Assembly (NCBI RefSeq): GCF_021390325.1
Contig: NZ_JAJUWU010000004.1
Coordinates: 186,001 to 250,000 of the forward strand
Source: Jiella avicenniae
GTDB lineage: Bacteria > Pseudomonadota > Alphaproteobacteria > Rhizobiales > Rhizobiaceae
Direction of reading: 5' to 3'
DNA length: 64,000 nucleotides
The notes below the pieces were generated by a model. It was not told the DNA's origin, searched no databases, and saw only the letters and a list, made by a program, of their open reading frames with translations. Numbering within the stretch: position 1 is the stretch's first letter; each line of letters begins with the position of its first letter. Positions 9,197 to 18,847 of the stretch are shown here, piece after piece. The position numbers and the translations under genes were made by a program.

Positions 9197-9510
9197 TGGC
9201 CCGTAAGTCGACCAAGACGAGCAATGCCGAAGGCGCGGTCTACGCCCTGCCGGAGGTGCTCGACCTCAAGGCGGCGACCCCGCTCGCCGAGAAGCTGATG
9301 TCGCTGCGCGGGCAGAACATCGTCCTCGACGCATCCAAGGTGGAGCGCCTCGGCACGCAGTGCGTGCAGATCCTCATCGCGGCCGCTGCCACCTGGAAAG
9401 ACGAGATGGCGGCCTTCAGCATCGCCGAACCATCCGATTCGTTCACCTCCGGCCTGCAGGTCCTCGGCCTCACGCCCCAGGCCATTCTCGAGAAGGAAGT
9501 AGCCCAATGA
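9196..9510 (+). CDS. STAS-domain chemotaxis operon protein
   Basis: This 104-residue protein is a single STAS (anti-sigma-factor-antagonist-like) domain: the VLDLKAATPLAEKLMSLRG strand-helix, the conserved loop NIVLDASKVERLGTQCVQILI where regulated STAS proteins carry Ser/Thr, then FSIAEPSDSFTSGLQVLGL. The loop has a Ser (ASK) near the phosphorylation position, but whether it is modified is unknown. It lies between the receptor and cheY1, overlapping both by one and four bases, the position of the small orf2/cheS gene in rhizobial che operons. A role in the receptor-kinase system is inferred from position. Confidence 0.8.
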   Translation: MARKSTKTSNAEGAVYALPEVLDLKAATPLAEKLMSLRGQNIVLDASKVERLGTQCVQILIAAAATWKDEMAAFSIAEPSDSFTSGLQVLGLTPQAILEKEVAQ

Positions 9511-9878
9511 AACGCACCATTCTCACCATCGACGACTCGCGCACCATGCGCGAGATGTTGAAGGTCACGCTGGCGTCGTCCGGTTTCACGGTCGTCCAGG
9601 CCGAGGATGGCCAGCACGGCATCGAAGTGCTCGAAGGCATGGAGATCGAGCCGGACGTCATCATCACCGACATCAACATGCCCCGCAAGGACGGCTTCCA
9701 GTTCATCGAGGAAGTGCGCGCCGACGCCAGCCGCCGCGCCATTCCGATCCTCGTCCTGACGACGGAGAGCGACGCGGAGAAGAAGCAGCGCGCCCGGCTC
9801 GCCGGGGCGACCGGCTGGATCGTCAAGCCGTTCGACCCGACCAAGCTGGTGGATGCGATCAACCGCGTCGCCGCCTGA
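9507..9878 (+). CDS. cheY: chemotaxis response regulator CheY1
   Basis: The 123-residue single receiver domain has acidic pair D9-D10, phospho-acceptor D55 (VIITDINMP), the conserved Thr in ILVLTTESD and the Lys in GWIVKPFDP. With no output domain it acts by binding other proteins, such as the flagellar switch or, as in Sinorhizobium, as a phosphate sink for CheA. The ATG overlaps the STAS gene stop. A second cheY lies at the far end of the operon; which one binds FliM cannot be told from sequence alone. Confidence 0.93.
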   Translation: MKRTILTIDDSRTMREMLKVTLASSGFTVVQAEDGQHGIEVLEGMEIEPDVIITDINMPRKDGFQFIEEVRADASRRAIPILVLTTESDAEKKQRARLAGATGWIVKPFDPTKLVDAINRVAA

Positions 9879-9960
9879 CGACGATCGGTCGGACGGCGCA
9901 GGGCTCGAGGAAAACATGCCGGCTTCGACGCGCCGGATCGAGGGTGGAAAGAGATAGACC

Positions 9961-12240
9961 ATGGACGCAATGGCCGAAATCCGGCAAACCTTCTTCGAGG
10001 AATGCGCCGAGCAGTTGGCGGAACTCGAAGCGGGGCTTCTGGCGATCGAAAACGGCGAGGCGGATTCCGATACCGTCAATGCCGTCTTTCGCGCCGTTCA
10101 CTCGATCAAGGGCGGGGCCGGTGCGTTCTGCCTCGACGATCTGGTCCATTTCGCCCACGTCTTCGAGACGACCCTCGACGAGATGCGTTCCGGCCGTCTC
10201 GATTCCTCCGAGAAGGTCGTCAAGATCATGCTCCGCTCGGCCGACGCCCTGGCCGATCTCGTCACCGTGGCACGCGACGGCGGCACGGCCGACGCCGAAC
10301 GCAATGCGGGGCTGATCGACGAGCTGAAGGGGCTGGTCGCCCTCGCCAAGGGCGAAGAGCCGCCGGCACCGACGGCCGCCGCCGGTGGTGGCGCGAGCGA
10401 CGGTCCTGTCTATGACGACGGCATGGGCGACATCGACTTCACGCCCGTGGCGGTCGACCTCAGCGACCTGATGGGCATCGGTGGCGACAACAAGTTCCGC
10501 ATCGTCTTCAAACCGTCGCCGCGCATGTACGCCAAGGCGAACGAAGCCAACCGGGTGCTGCGCGACGTCTATGCCCTCGGCGAGGCGAAGGTCTCCTGCA
10601 ACACCTCCGAAGTGCCGCACCTGACGGCGATCGACCCGGAAGGGGCCTACCTCACCTTCACGATCGAGCTGTCGACCGCCGAGCCGGAGGAGAAGGTCCG
10701 CGAGGTCTTCGAATTCGTCGAATTCGACTGCGATCTCTCGATCGAGGCCATCCACGATGCGCCGGACGGCGACATCGAAGCCGACGATCCGGACATCGCG
10801 GAAATTCTCGCCCGCATCCGGGCGACGCCGGACGACGAGCCGACGCCCGCAAAGACCGACGAGGCCGAAGAAGAGGCGCCGGTCGCGGCCAAGGCAAACC
10901 AGCCGGAACCCGAGCCCGAACAGGCGAAGGCCGCGCCCCAGCCGGCCAAGCCGGCCGCCCCGAGCGCGCCCGCCGCGGCCAAGGCCGACGCTGCCGGTGA
11001 CGGCAAGGGCGGTGCCGGCGTCGGCGGCGCCGCGCAGACCATCCGCGTCGACCTCGAGCGCGTCGATCGCCTCATCGATCTCGTCGGCGAGCTGGTGATC
11101 CACCAGGTCATGCTGTCCCAGCGGGCCTACCAGGCCGGCCTCGCCAGGGCTTCCGACGTCGCCGTCGGTTTCGACGAACTGGAGCAGCTCACCCGCGAGA
11201 TCCAGGACTCGGTCATGGCGATCCGCGCGCAGCCGGTGAAATCGGTGTTCCAGCGCCTGCCGCGTCTCGTCCGCGAGGTCGCCGACATCTCCGGCAAGCA
11301 GGTGCGTCTCGTCACCGAGGGCGAATGGACCGAGGTGGACAAGACCGTCATCGAACGGCTCGCCGATCCGCTCACCCACATGATCCGCAACGCCATCGAC
11401 CACGGCCTCGAAAAGCCCGAGGACCGGCTGGCGGCGGGCAAGGCCGAGGAAGGCGTCGTCCGCGTCGCGGCGATGCACCGCTCGGGCCGCATCGTGATCG
11501 AGATCTCCGACGACGGCGCGGGCATCAACCGCAAGCGCGTCAAGGAGATCGCCATCAAGAAGGGGCTCGTCCCGGCCGAGGCGAACCTCTCCGACGAGGA
11601 GACCGACAACCTGATCTTCCTGCCGGGCTTCTCGACGGCGGACAAGATCTCCTCGCTCTCCGGCCGCGGCGTCGGCATGGACGTCGTTAAGCGCTCGATC
11701 CAGGCGCTCGGCGGCCGCGTTTCGATCGCTTCGCGGCCCGGCAAGGGCTCGACCTTCACCATGAGCCTGCCGCTTACCCTGGCGGTTCTCGACGGCATGA
11801 TCGTCTCGGTCGGCGACCAGACCGTGGTGGTGCCGCTGACGGCGATCATCGAGACGCTGCAGCCGAAGGCGAGCGAGGTGAAGAGCTTCGGCGGCGACGC
11901 CAGGCTGGTGCAGGTCCGCGACACCTTCATGCCGCTCGTCGACGTCGCGAGAGAGCTCGGCTACTCGCACGAACTGGCGAGCGCCACGGGCGGCGTCGCC
12001 ATTCTCGTCGAGGCCGAGAACGGTGCGCGTTCGGCGCTCCTCGTCGACGGCATCCAGGGCCAGCGCCAGGTGGTGATCAAGAGCCTCGAAGCCAATTACG
12101 GCCGCGTCCCGGGCATTGCCGCGGCGACGATCCTCGGCGACGGACGCGTGGCTCTCATCCTCGACGTCGACGCCGTGGTGGCGACGTCGCGCGTCGAGGG
12201 CAATTTCTTCAACAGTGGCATGAAGCACGCAGCGGAGTAA
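9961..12240 (+). CDS. cheA: chemotaxis histidine kinase CheA
   Basis: The 759-residue kinase begins with an Hpt (P1) domain, phospho-His H47 in [13 protein letters not shown] domain at about 155-260 contains the segment around [17 protein letters not shown], the CheY/CheB-docking P2-like region of this CheA type. An acidic Ala/Pro/Glu linker (about 270-350) follows, then the P3 dimerisation helices ([18 protein letters not shown]), the ATPase with N box [12 protein letters not shown]1 ISDDGAGIN and G2 GRGVGMDVV, and the CheW-like P5 domain to the end. It phosphorylates CheY1, CheY2 and CheB in response to the receptor. An 82-base gap separates it from cheY1, and cheW follows five bases later. 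Confidence 0.96.
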   Translation: MDAMAEIRQTFFEECAEQLAELEAGLLAIENGEADSDTVNAVFRAVHSIKGGAGAFCLDDLVHFAHVFETTLDEMRSGRLDSSEKVVKIMLRSADALADLVTVARDGGTADAERNAGLIDELKGLVALAKGEEPPAPTAAAGGGASDGPVYDDGMGDIDFTPVAVDLSDLMGIGGDNKFRIVFKPSPRMYAKANEANRVLRDVYALGEAKVSCNTSEVPHLTAIDPEGAYLTFTIELSTAEPEEKVREVFEFVEFDCDLSIEAIHDAPDGDIEADDPDIAEILARIRATPDDEPTPAKTDEAEEEAPVAAKANQPEPEPEQAKAAPQPAKPAAPSAPAAAKADAAGDGKGGAGVGGAAQTIRVDLERVDRLIDLVGELVIHQVMLSQRAYQAGLARASDVAVGFDELEQLTREIQDSVMAIRAQPVKSVFQRLPRLVREVADISGKQVRLVTEGEWTEVDKTVIERLADPLTHMIRNAIDHGLEKPEDRLAAGKAEEGVVRVAAMHRSGRIVIEISDDGAGINRKRVKEIAIKKGLVPAEANLSDEETDNLIFLPGFSTADKISSLSGRGVGMDVVKRSIQALGGRVSIASRPGKGSTFTMSLPLTLAVLDGMIVSVGDQTVVVPLTAIIETLQPKASEVKSFGGDARLVQVRDTFMPLVDVARELGYSHELASATGGVAILVEAENGARSALLVDGIQGQRQVVIKSLEANYGRVPGIAAATILGDGRVALILDVDAVVATSRVEGNFFNSGMKHAAE

Positions 12241-12245
12241 GAAGG

Positions 12246-12728
12246 ATGACGACCGTTTCGCCACCTCTCAACGACAACCGGAGCGACCCGCGGTCGGCGC
12301 GCGAGCTCATCGCCTTCTGCATCGGCGAGCAGGAATTCTGCGTCGACATCATGTCGGTCCGCGAAATCCGCGGATGGACGCAGGCAACGCCCCTGCCGCA
12401 CGCCCCGTCCTACGTCAACGGGGTGATCAACCTGCGTGGCGCGGTGCTGCCGATCGTCGATCTGGCGGCGCGGCTGGGATTTCCGCGCACCGTGCCGACG
12501 GCGCGCAGCGTCATCATCGTCGTCAGGGTCGAGCAGCAGCTTTTCGGCCTCCTGGTCGACGCGGTGTCGGATATACTGACCATCACGGACGAGCTGCTGC
12601 AGCCGACGCCGGATCTCGCTTCCGATCTCGCCAAGACCTTCGTCAGGGGCGTCATGGCGATCGAAGGCCGGATGATTTCGCTGATCGCGACGGACAACGT
12701 TCTGCCGCAGTTCCAGTCGGCGGCCTGA
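12246..12728 (+). CDS. cheW: chemotaxis coupling protein CheW
   Basis: The 160-residue protein is one CheW SH3-like domain: [21 protein letters not shown] at the front, the receptor/kinase contact [22 protein letters not shown] in the middle, and [13 protein letters not shown] after it. It bridges the receptor hairpin tips to the CheA P5 domain in the signalling array. An AGAAGG ribosome site precedes the ATG, only five bases after cheA. Confidence 0.96.
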   Translation: MTTVSPPLNDNRSDPRSARELIAFCIGEQEFCVDIMSVREIRGWTQATPLPHAPSYVNGVINLRGAVLPIVDLAARLGFPRTVPTARSVIIVVRVEQQLFGLLVDAVSDILTITDELLQPTPDLASDLAKTFVRGVMAIEGRMISLIATDNVLPQFQSAA

Positions 12729-12815
12729 GACGATGCGAGTGCGGCGTCCCGGGCGGGGCGTCCGCGAACGAACACGGGCAGCGACACGGCTGCGCCCACC
12801 CAGGAGTACAGGTCG

Positions 12816-13742
12816 GTGACGGCAACGCGTGAGTCCATAACGCACGTTTCGAAGCGAGCGGGCGCGGGTGGCGCGACGCTGGGCAACGGCGAATTCCCGA
12901 TGACGGAGCGCGACTTCGCGACCATCGCGAAACTGCTCTACGAGGATGCCGGCATCTATCTCGCCGACACCAAGGCGACCTTCGTCTATTCGCGGCTTTC
13001 CAAGCGCTTGCGCGCCCTCGGGCTGGAAAGCTTCAAGGACTATTGCGCCCTCGTCCAGGCCGGGCCGGGGTCCGACGAGCGCATGACGATGCTCGCTTCG
13101 CTGACGACCAACGTGACGCATTTCTTCCGCGAGATGCATCACTTCGACCAGTTGCGCGACACGCTGCTGCCGCCGCTCCTCGCCGAGGCCAAGCGCGGCG
13201 GCCGCGTCAGGATCTGGTCGGCCGGCTGTTCGATCGGCCACGAGCCCTATTCGATCGCCATGACCATCCTGTCGCTGATGCCGAACGCGGCCGACTACGA
13301 CGTGCGGATCCTCGCCAGCGACATCGATCCCAATGTCGTCGCGACCGGCCGGGCGGGGGTCTATGGCGCGAGCGCCCTGGAGAGCATCCCCGTCGATCTG
13401 CGCCGCAAGTGGTTCCGGCCGAGCGTCGCCGAGGGCGGCAACCGCGGCGTCGCGGCGACGGAAATGCTCTACGAGGTGGCCGATCCGCTGCGCGATCTCG
13501 TCGCCTTCCGCGAACTCAACCTCAACGGCGAATGGCCGATGCGCGGAATGTTCGACGCGATCTTCTGCCGGAACGTGACGATCTATTTCGATCAGCCCAC
13601 CCGCGAACGGGTCTGGAAGCGGTTCGTCGAACGTCTTCTGCCGGACGGCGTGCTGTTCATCGGCCACTCCGAACGGGTCACCGGACCGGCCCTCCAGGCC
13701 GTCGAATTCAACGGCAACACGTCCTACCGCAAGATCCGGTGA
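12816..13742 (+). CDS. cheR: chemotaxis methyltransferase CheR
   Basis: The 308-residue enzyme methylates receptor glutamates using SAM. The N-terminal helical domain (ERDFATIAKLLYEDAGIYL) is followed by the SAM-binding motif IWSAGCSIGHEPYSIAMT, a variant of the usual GCSTGEEPYS, then RILASDIDPNVVATGRAGVY and the C-terminal FDAIFCRNVTIYFD. The GTG at 12816 was chosen because AGGAG lies 9 bases before it; the ATG at 12900 would remove 28 residues that are not conserved and is the alternative. The operon receptor ends in SWEEF, a plausible docking site for this enzyme. Confidence 0.93.
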   Translation: MTATRESITHVSKRAGAGGATLGNGEFPMTERDFATIAKLLYEDAGIYLADTKATFVYSRLSKRLRALGLESFKDYCALVQAGPGSDERMTMLASLTTNVTHFFREMHHFDQLRDTLLPPLLAEAKRGGRVRIWSAGCSIGHEPYSIAMTILSLMPNAADYDVRILASDIDPNVVATGRAGVYGASALESIPVDLRRKWFRPSVAEGGNRGVAATEMLYEVADPLRDLVAFRELNLNGEWPMRGMFDAIFCRNVTIYFDQPTRERVWKRFVERLLPDGVLFIGHSERVTGPALQAVEFNGNTSYRKIR

Positions 13743-13888
13743 CGGCATGCGGGAACCTGCCGACGGCCCACGCAAGCCGGGACCCGTGCCGCACGCGGCG
13801 CGACGACTGCTCGAAGAGGAAGCTCAGGCATTGTGCCGCCATCCGAAGATCCGCGCGAGGATCGCCGGATCAGGGAGAGATCTGGGAA

Positions 13889-14920
13889 ATGTGCGCAGCT
13901 AGCGTTCTCGTCGTCGACGACTCGGTCACAATGCGGGCCCTGATCCGGCACGCCTTGAGCCGCGATCCCGACATCGTCGTCGTGGGCGAGGCGGCGAACC
14001 CGTTCGAAGCCCGGGACAAGATGAAGCAGCTCGATCCGGACGTCGTCACCCTCGACGTCGAGATGCCGAACATGAACGGCATCGAGTTCCTGGAAAAGAT
14101 CATGACGCTGCGCCCGACGCCGGTGATCATGGTTTCGAACCTGACGGCGCCCGGTGCCGCTGCGACGCTCGCGGCGCTGGAGATCGGGGCGTTCGACTGC
14201 ATCGCCAAGCCGAGCGCCCGCGAGACCATGTTCAGCGAGCTGCCGGGACTGATCAAGGAGGCGGCCAAAGCCAAGACGGGGATGGCGAAGCGCCGCAAGG
14301 GCGGCGTCACGCACGCCCATTCCGCCTCCGATCCGGTCAGGGACCGTCGCGTCCAGCTGCCGCATCTCGTCGCCATCGGCTCGTCGACGGGCGGGGTCGA
14401 GGCATTGATGCAGGTCCTCTCCGAGTTCCCGGCGGACTGTCCTCCGACGGTGATCGTCCAGCATCTGCCGGCGGCCTTCACCGGCTCCTTCGCCGCCCGC
14501 CTCGACAGGGTCTCCCGGGCCCGCGTCAGCGAGGCGAAAGGCGGCGAGCCGCTCATCCCCGGACACGTCTATCTGGCGCCCGGCGGCAAATGCCACATGA
14601 TCGTCAAGTCGGGAGCGCGGCCGTCCGTGGCGCTCGTCGAAAGCGAGACGGTCTCGGGCCACCGCCCCTCGGTCGACGTCCTGTTCACCTCGATTGCCAG
14701 GAATTTCGGCGGCCCCTCCTGCGGCGTGATTTTGACGGGTATGGGCCGGGACGGCGCCCAGGGGCTCCTCGAAATGCGCAAGACCGGGGCCCAGACGCTC
14801 GGCCAGGACGAGGAGAGCTCGCTCGTCTACGGCATGCCGCGCGTTGCCAACGAGCTCGGCGCGGTCGAGCGTCAATTGCCACTCGGAAAGATCGCAAGGC
14901 ATATATTCAATGTTGGGTAA
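13889..14920 (+). CDS. cheB: chemotaxis-specific methylesterase/glutamine deamidase CheB
   Basis: The 343-residue protein joins a receiver domain (acidic pair D10-D11, phospho-acceptor D56 in VVTLDVEMP) to the CheB esterase domain. The catalytic Ser is in LVAIGSSTGG, the His in VIVQHLPAAFTGSFA and the Asp in GVILTGMGRDGAQG. Phosphorylated by CheA, it removes methyl groups from receptors and gives adaptation opposite to CheR. The ATG at 13889 follows GGGAGAGA; in-frame sequence upstream only shadows cheR. A 146-base gap after cheR is the largest in the operon. Confidence 0.96.
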   Translation: MCAASVLVVDDSVTMRALIRHALSRDPDIVVVGEAANPFEARDKMKQLDPDVVTLDVEMPNMNGIEFLEKIMTLRPTPVIMVSNLTAPGAAATLAALEIGAFDCIAKPSARETMFSELPGLIKEAAKAKTGMAKRRKGGVTHAHSASDPVRDRRVQLPHLVAIGSSTGGVEALMQVLSEFPADCPPTVIVQHLPAAFTGSFAARLDRVSRARVSEAKGGEPLIPGHVYLAPGGKCHMIVKSGARPSVALVESETVSGHRPSVDVLFTSIARNFGGPSCGVILTGMGRDGAQGLLEMRKTGAQTLGQDEESSLVYGMPRVANELGAVERQLPLGKIARHIFNVG

Positions 14921-15006
14921 ACACTTGCCGTTCAAGGATTTTATGAGGGGAGGAGAGACTTCTTTCATCAAATTCGTGTCTACTCGGCCTCGGAAGGAAT
15001 AGCCCC

Positions 15007-15396
15007 ATGAGCATCGCAAATCATCTCAAAGTCCTGATCGTCGACGATCACCGAACCAGTCGCATGCTGATTCGCGACGCGTTGGAGCAGCTCGGCATCA
15101 AGCAGATCGTCTTCGCCTGCGACGGCGAGGAAGCGTTGAAGGCGATGATGCAGACACCCTGTCACATCATCATCTCGGACTTCAACATGCCGAAGCTCGA
15201 CGGGATTCAGCTACTCAAGGCGATCCGCTCCTATGGTGCGACGAAGAAGACGCCTTTCATCATCCTCACCAGCAAGGGCGACCGCGAACTGGTCATGAAG
15301 GCGGCACAGCTCGGCGTGAACAATTTTCTCGCCAAGCCGATCACCGTGCCGGTCCTGAAGAAGACCATCGAAGCGGTCGTGGGGCGACTTCAATGA
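15007..15396 (+). CDS. cheY: chemotaxis response regulator CheY2
   Basis: The 129-residue receiver has D13-D14, phospho-acceptor D58 (IIISDFNMP), Thr in FIILTSKGD and Lys in NFLAKPITV. It sits in the position of cheY2 of rhizobial che operons, where CheY2 is the main regulator of the flagellar motor. The cheD ATG overlaps its stop by four bases. Confidence 0.93.
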   Translation: MSIANHLKVLIVDDHRTSRMLIRDALEQLGIKQIVFACDGEEALKAMMQTPCHIIISDFNMPKLDGIQLLKAIRSYGATKKTPFIILTSKGDRELVMKAAQLGVNNFLAKPITVPVLKKTIEAVVGRLQ

Positions 15397-15932
15397 TCAC
15401 GGCAGGTCGGCAGAACCGCATTCACATCATGCAGGGCGAGGCGAGGGTCGAGCGCGGGGAGGATACCGTCCTGACCACGCTCTTGGGGTCCTGCGTGGCC
15501 GCCTGCATCCGCGACCCCGAGGCCGGCGTCGGCGGCATGAACCACTTTCTCCTGCCGGGAAGCGGCGGCTCGGAGGCCGGGCGGGCCGAGAGCTTCGGCC
15601 TCTATCTCATGGAGGTCCTGGTCAACGGTCTGCTGACGCGTGGGGCCCGGCGCGGACATCTCGAGGCGAAGCTCTTCGGCGGCGCCCGAACCGTCGACGG
15701 CCTCTCCGACGTCGGCGCCAAGAACGCCGCCTTCGCCGAACGTTTCCTGCAGATGGAAAACATCCGCTATCTCGGCGGATCGCTCGGCGGCACGCGCGGT
15801 CGCAGGATCGAATACTGGCCCCATTCGGGCCGGGCGCGGCAGATCTTCTTCGAGGAGACGTCGATGCCGAAGATCCCGGTGGCAGCTCCGGTCAGGGCGC
15901 CGCAAACGATCGGCGACGTCGACCTGTTCTGA
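15393..15932 (+). CDS. cheD: chemoreceptor glutamine deamidase CheD
   Basis: The 179-residue protein has the CheD core: [27 protein letters not shown] carries the catalytic Cys (GSC) and His (NHF), with [11 protein letters not shown] and [16 protein letters not shown] following. CheD deamidates receptor glutamines and in several species modulates CheC/CheY. The start overlaps cheY2. The C-terminal peptide GDVDLF resembles the end of the next gene product (GDLELFG), which may be a shared docking peptide. Confidence 0.95.
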   Translation: MITAGRQNRIHIMQGEARVERGEDTVLTTLLGSCVAACIRDPEAGVGGMNHFLLPGSGGSEAGRAESFGLYLMEVLVNGLLTRGARRGHLEAKLFGGARTVDGLSDVGAKNAAFAERFLQMENIRYLGGSLGGTRGRRIEYWPHSGRARQIFFEETSMPKIPVAAPVRAPQTIGDVDLF

Positions 15933-16012
15933 CCGACACCGTCGGCGGCACAGACGTCTGCGTGTCCGTCTTCAAGAAAACCGCCGACAGGCCAGACCAG
16001 TCGAGAGTGCCA

Positions 16013-16378
16013 ATGACGTCCCTTCCCATCTCCAGCCTGTTGCAGATTCTGGCCGAGGAACTGCGCTCGCTCGCCGTCACCGCCGAGGAAATGCACCACC
16101 TCGTCTGTCACGAGCATCTCTCCCGCGACCCCAGCTACATCCGGGCGGTGCAGAAGATCGACCATACGACCCAGGTTCTCGACAACCTGTCGAATTTCGT
16201 CTCCGCCGTCGGCGAGGAGACGGGTGAGGGCTGGTCCGTCACGATCGGCTCGGCGCTCGACAAGATCCGGCTTTCCGAACTGAAGCAGCGGCTCCACAAG
16301 GCGGAAATCGACGACACGGTCGCCAACGACGATCACGACGATCACGACGACCACGGCGATCTCGAACTGTTCGGCTGA
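16013..16378 (+). CDS. CheT-like chemotaxis operon protein with CheZ-like D-x-x-x-Q motif
   Basis: This 121-residue, mostly helical protein closes the che operon, the position of orf10/cheT in Sinorhizobium. Residues 50-55 read DHTTQV with the following LDNLSNFV. In CheZ phosphatases the same spacing (D-x-T-x-Q-V-I) carries the Asp and the catalytic Gln that dephosphorylate CheY-P. The C-terminus is Asp/His rich (about residues 106-117) and ends GDLELFG. No full CheZ is recognisable by length, so the phosphatase activity is a hypothesis. A GTG at 15962 would add 17 residues; the ATG at 16013 was preferred because the added residues look non-domain-like. Confidence 0.7.
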   Translation: MTSLPISSLLQILAEELRSLAVTAEEMHHLVCHEHLSRDPSYIRAVQKIDHTTQVLDNLSNFVSAVGEETGEGWSVTIGSALDKIRLSELKQRLHKAEIDDTVANDDHDDHDDHGDLELFG

Positions 16379-16474
16379 CATTCGCTCGCCAGGCGGTTTT
16401 CCGAGGATCGCCCGGCCGAGGAGCGTCACGCCGGGCAGGGTACGCCATTGCGAGGCAGTGCTGTCTCAACGTCG

Positions 16475-16515
16475 AACGACGAGACCGCGGCAGACCCTGC
16501 CGCGGGCTCGTCGTT
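16475..16515. terminator. bidirectional terminator-like stem-loop between che operon and cfa
   Basis: A 19-bp stem with one mismatch (AACGACGAG... paired with ...CTCGTCGTT) and a 3-base loop lies in the gap between two convergent genes. It lacks a long T-run on either side but is the strongest hairpin in the gap and can stop transcription from both directions. Confidence 0.65.
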
Positions 16516-16542
16516 GTTCGTTCGCCTACGAAGCGTCGCCCG

Positions 16543-17820
16543 CTACTCGGCCGCTTCGCAGCGGCGCAGATCGGCGACGTTTCCGGATCCCGGCTCGTCG
16601 AGCCGCCGCAGACGTTCTTCCTCGGCGGCCATGTAGCCGCGGGTGATCGGCAGGGTGTCGAGGCTCTTGGTGAACTGCAGCTGGAAGACGACGAGGTCCT
16701 GCCACCGGAAGGCGGTTTCCGATGCGGCGAGGTAGAACTCCCACATCCGGCAGAAGCGTTCGTCGTAGAGCGCCTTGGCCTCGTCGCGACGGCTGAGAAA
16801 CCGCTCGCGCCAGTGCTTCAGCGTCTCGGCATAGTGAATCCGCAGGATCTCGACGTCGCTGACGATCAGTCCGCTGCGCTCGGCCGCCGCCATCACCTCG
16901 GACAGCGCCGGGATGTAGCCGCCGGGGAAGATGTACTTCTGGATGAAGGCGTTGGTGTTGCCGGGGGGATCGTAGCGGCCGATCGTATGCAACAGCATCA
17001 CGCCGTCGTCCTTCAGGATTTCGGCGCAGTGGGAAAAATAGGCGTCGTAGAAGCCGACGCCGACATGCTCGAACATGCCCACCGAGACGATCCGGTCGAA
17101 CGGGCCCTGCGTCTTGCGATAGTCCTGCAACCGGAATTCGGCGCGCTCGCTCAGGCCGGCGTCTTCGGCCCGTTGCCGGGCGATCGCCAGTTGCTCGTCG
17201 GACAAGGTCACGCCGACGACGTCGGCCGACAGCTTGCCGGCGAGATAAAGGCCCATGCCGCCCCAGCCGCAACCGATGTCGAGGACCTTGAGGTCGTCGC
17301 GGTCCAGCCTCAACTTGGCGGCGATATGGCGCTTCTTGGCGAGTTGCGCCTCTTCGAGCGTGGCGTCCGGGCGCTCGAAATAGGCGCAGGAATACTGCCG
17401 GTCCTCATCGAGGAAGAGGTCGTACAAGGCGCCCGACAGATCGTAGTGATGCTTGACGTTGGAGCGGGCGCGGGTGGGCGTATTGTACTGGACGATCCCG
17501 CGGGCGACGCGCCGCATCCGTTCGATCGCCCGCATCCAGGGCCGGCTGGTGACGTGGTTGCCGGCGTTCTGGAAGATCAGGGCGAGCACGTCGTACATCG
17601 TGCCTTCGACGACGTCGGCTCCGCCGTTCATGTAGACTTCGCCGAATCTGAGGCTCGGATTGAGGGCCACCGCCCGCTCCGCCGCATGCGAATTGAAGCG
17701 GACGGTGAGCGGCTCGCCGGTGCCGTCGCCCCATGTGCGGAGGTTTCCGCCGGCGTCGATGACGCTGAAGGTCCCGGTGTGGATCAGTGTGTCGAGATAG
17801 TATTTGAGAATGCGATTCAT
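16543..17820 (-). CDS. cfa: cyclopropane-fatty-acyl-phospholipid synthase family methyltransferase
   Basis: The 425-residue enzyme has the CFA synthase layout: an N-terminal lipid-binding region (GEVYMNGGADVVEGTMYDVL), SNVKHHYDLSGALYDLFLD before the catalytic domain, SAM motif VLDIGCGWGGMGLYLA (about 199-214), VGVTLSDEQLA, ISVGMFEHVG-type motif (SVGMFEHVGVGFYDAYF), and IQKYIFPGGYIPAL. It would methylenate cis double bonds of membrane phospholipids using SAM, strengthening stationary-phase or stress membranes. It stands alone, convergent with the che operon and behind the rplI terminator. Confidence 0.93.
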   Translation of the reverse strand: MNRILKYYLDTLIHTGTFSVIDAGGNLRTWGDGTGEPLTVRFNSHAAERAVALNPSLRFGEVYMNGGADVVEGTMYDVLALIFQNAGNHVTSRPWMRAIERMRRVARGIVQYNTPTRARSNVKHHYDLSGALYDLFLDEDRQYSCAYFERPDATLEEAQLAKKRHIAAKLRLDRDDLKVLDIGCGWGGMGLYLAGKLSADVVGVTLSDEQLAIARQRAEDAGLSERAEFRLQDYRKTQGPFDRIVSVGMFEHVGVGFYDAYFSHCAEILKDDGVMLLHTIGRYDPPGNTNAFIQKYIFPGGYIPALSEVMAAAERSGLIVSDVEILRIHYAETLKHWRERFLSRRDEAKALYDERFCRMWEFYLAASETAFRWQDLVVFQLQFTKSLDTLPITRGYMAAEEERLRRLDEPGSGNVADLRRCEAAE

Positions 17821-18169
17821 TGGCGCCGATCTCCTGGCAAGAGCCGTCGGAGCACCGGGTGGCCCGCAGCCCGCCAGGCGACCCGTCGCGACGACGGCGC
17901 ACCTTCCCCACGGTCGCCAGGAAACCGGACGTTCACCGACTGTCGAGCCCCCCGCTCGCCGTCTTCCCCGTCCGTTTCGATGTCCCCGCGGATTGCGTTC
18001 AGGTGGTCACCCGAGGCCCCAGAGACCGCGGCGGCTGGACTCTGCCGTCGGGTACTGGTTGCTCGTTCAACTTACAACGGGAATCCTAAGGATCTCGGCG
18101 CATATGAAAAGAGCCCCATTGGTATGGGGCTCATATTTTCGACATCAAATCGTCATTCGTCGGCTGTTT
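17821..18169. other. 349-bp intergenic region upstream of cfa and downstream of rplI
   Basis: This region carries the cfa promoter on the minus strand and, at its right end, the rplI terminator (18107-18132). No protein-coding or RNA gene could be supported. Confidence 0.5.
18107..18132 (-). terminator. rho-independent terminator of the rpsF-rplI operon
   Basis: On the minus strand an 8-bp perfect stem GAGCCCCA/TGGGGCTC with a 6-base loop is followed by TTTT, 37 bases after the rplI stop. It is the clear end of the ribosomal-protein operon. Confidence 0.85.
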
Positions 18170-18766
18170 TTATGCAGCCGGCTCGCCTGCCTCGGCCTCA
18201 TCCTCCGTCTCGGCCTCGTCTTCCTCGGCCTCGTCTTCCTGGGCGTAGTCAGGCTCGTCCGCGCCGTAGATCGCGTCGGCCGAGGTCAGGTCCTCGCCGC
18301 GCGCCTGCCGTTCGGCTTCGTCCGGCGAGCGGGCGATGTTCAGCTGAACCTCGACGGTCACCTCCGGATGCAGGCTGATCTCGACCTTGTGCAGGCCGAT
18401 CGCCTTGATCGGCTGGTTGAGCTCGACCTGGTTGCGGCCGATCTTGAAGCCCTCATTGGCGAGGATCTCGGCAATGTCCCGGGTCGAGACCGAGCCGTAG
18501 AGCTGGCCGGTTTCGCCGGCCGAGCGGACGACGACGAAGGAGCGGCCGTCCAGCGTCTCGGCGACGCCGCGCGCCTCGGTCTTGCGCTCTTCGTTGCGCT
18601 GGATCAGCTGGGCCTTCTGGGCTTCGAAGCGGGCCCGGTTGGCCTCGTTGGCGCGCAGCGCCCGGCCGGTCGGCAGGAGGTAGTTGCGCGCATAGCCGTC
18701 GCGGACGCGAACCGTGTCGCCCATCTGGCCGAGTCTGGCGATACGCTCGAGGAGAATGACCTGCAT
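18170..18766 (-). CDS. rplI: 50S ribosomal protein L9
   Basis: The 198-residue protein has the L9 N-terminal rRNA-binding domain [17 protein letters not shown] followed by [18 protein letters not shown], the long connecting helix and the C-terminal domain around [16 protein letters not shown]. It binds 23S rRNA near the L1 stalk. A 40-residue Glu/Asp/Ala-rich tail (from about 155) extends it past the usual 150 residues, common in alphaproteobacteria. It is the last gene of rpsF-rpsR-DUF2232-rplI. Confidence 0.97.
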   Translation of the reverse strand: MQVILLERIARLGQMGDTVRVRDGYARNYLLPTGRALRANEANRARFEAQKAQLIQRNEERKTEARGVAETLDGRSFVVVRSAGETGQLYGSVSTRDIAEILANEGFKIGRNQVELNQPIKAIGLHKVEISLHPEVTVEVQLNIARSPDEAERQARGEDLTSADAIYGADEPDYAQEDEAEEDEAETEDEAEAGEPAA

Positions 18767-18847
18767 GTCTGTCTTCCTTGTTCTTTCTGGGTTTCTGACT
18801 TGTCTTCGAATGTCCGGCTCGGGCCGGGAAGATTGGGCGCTTCGGTC

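Noticed and set aside
9859-12264. An 801-residue minus-strand frame opposite cheA
   Set aside because: Shadow of cheA; Asp/Arg/Val-biased without recognisable domain.
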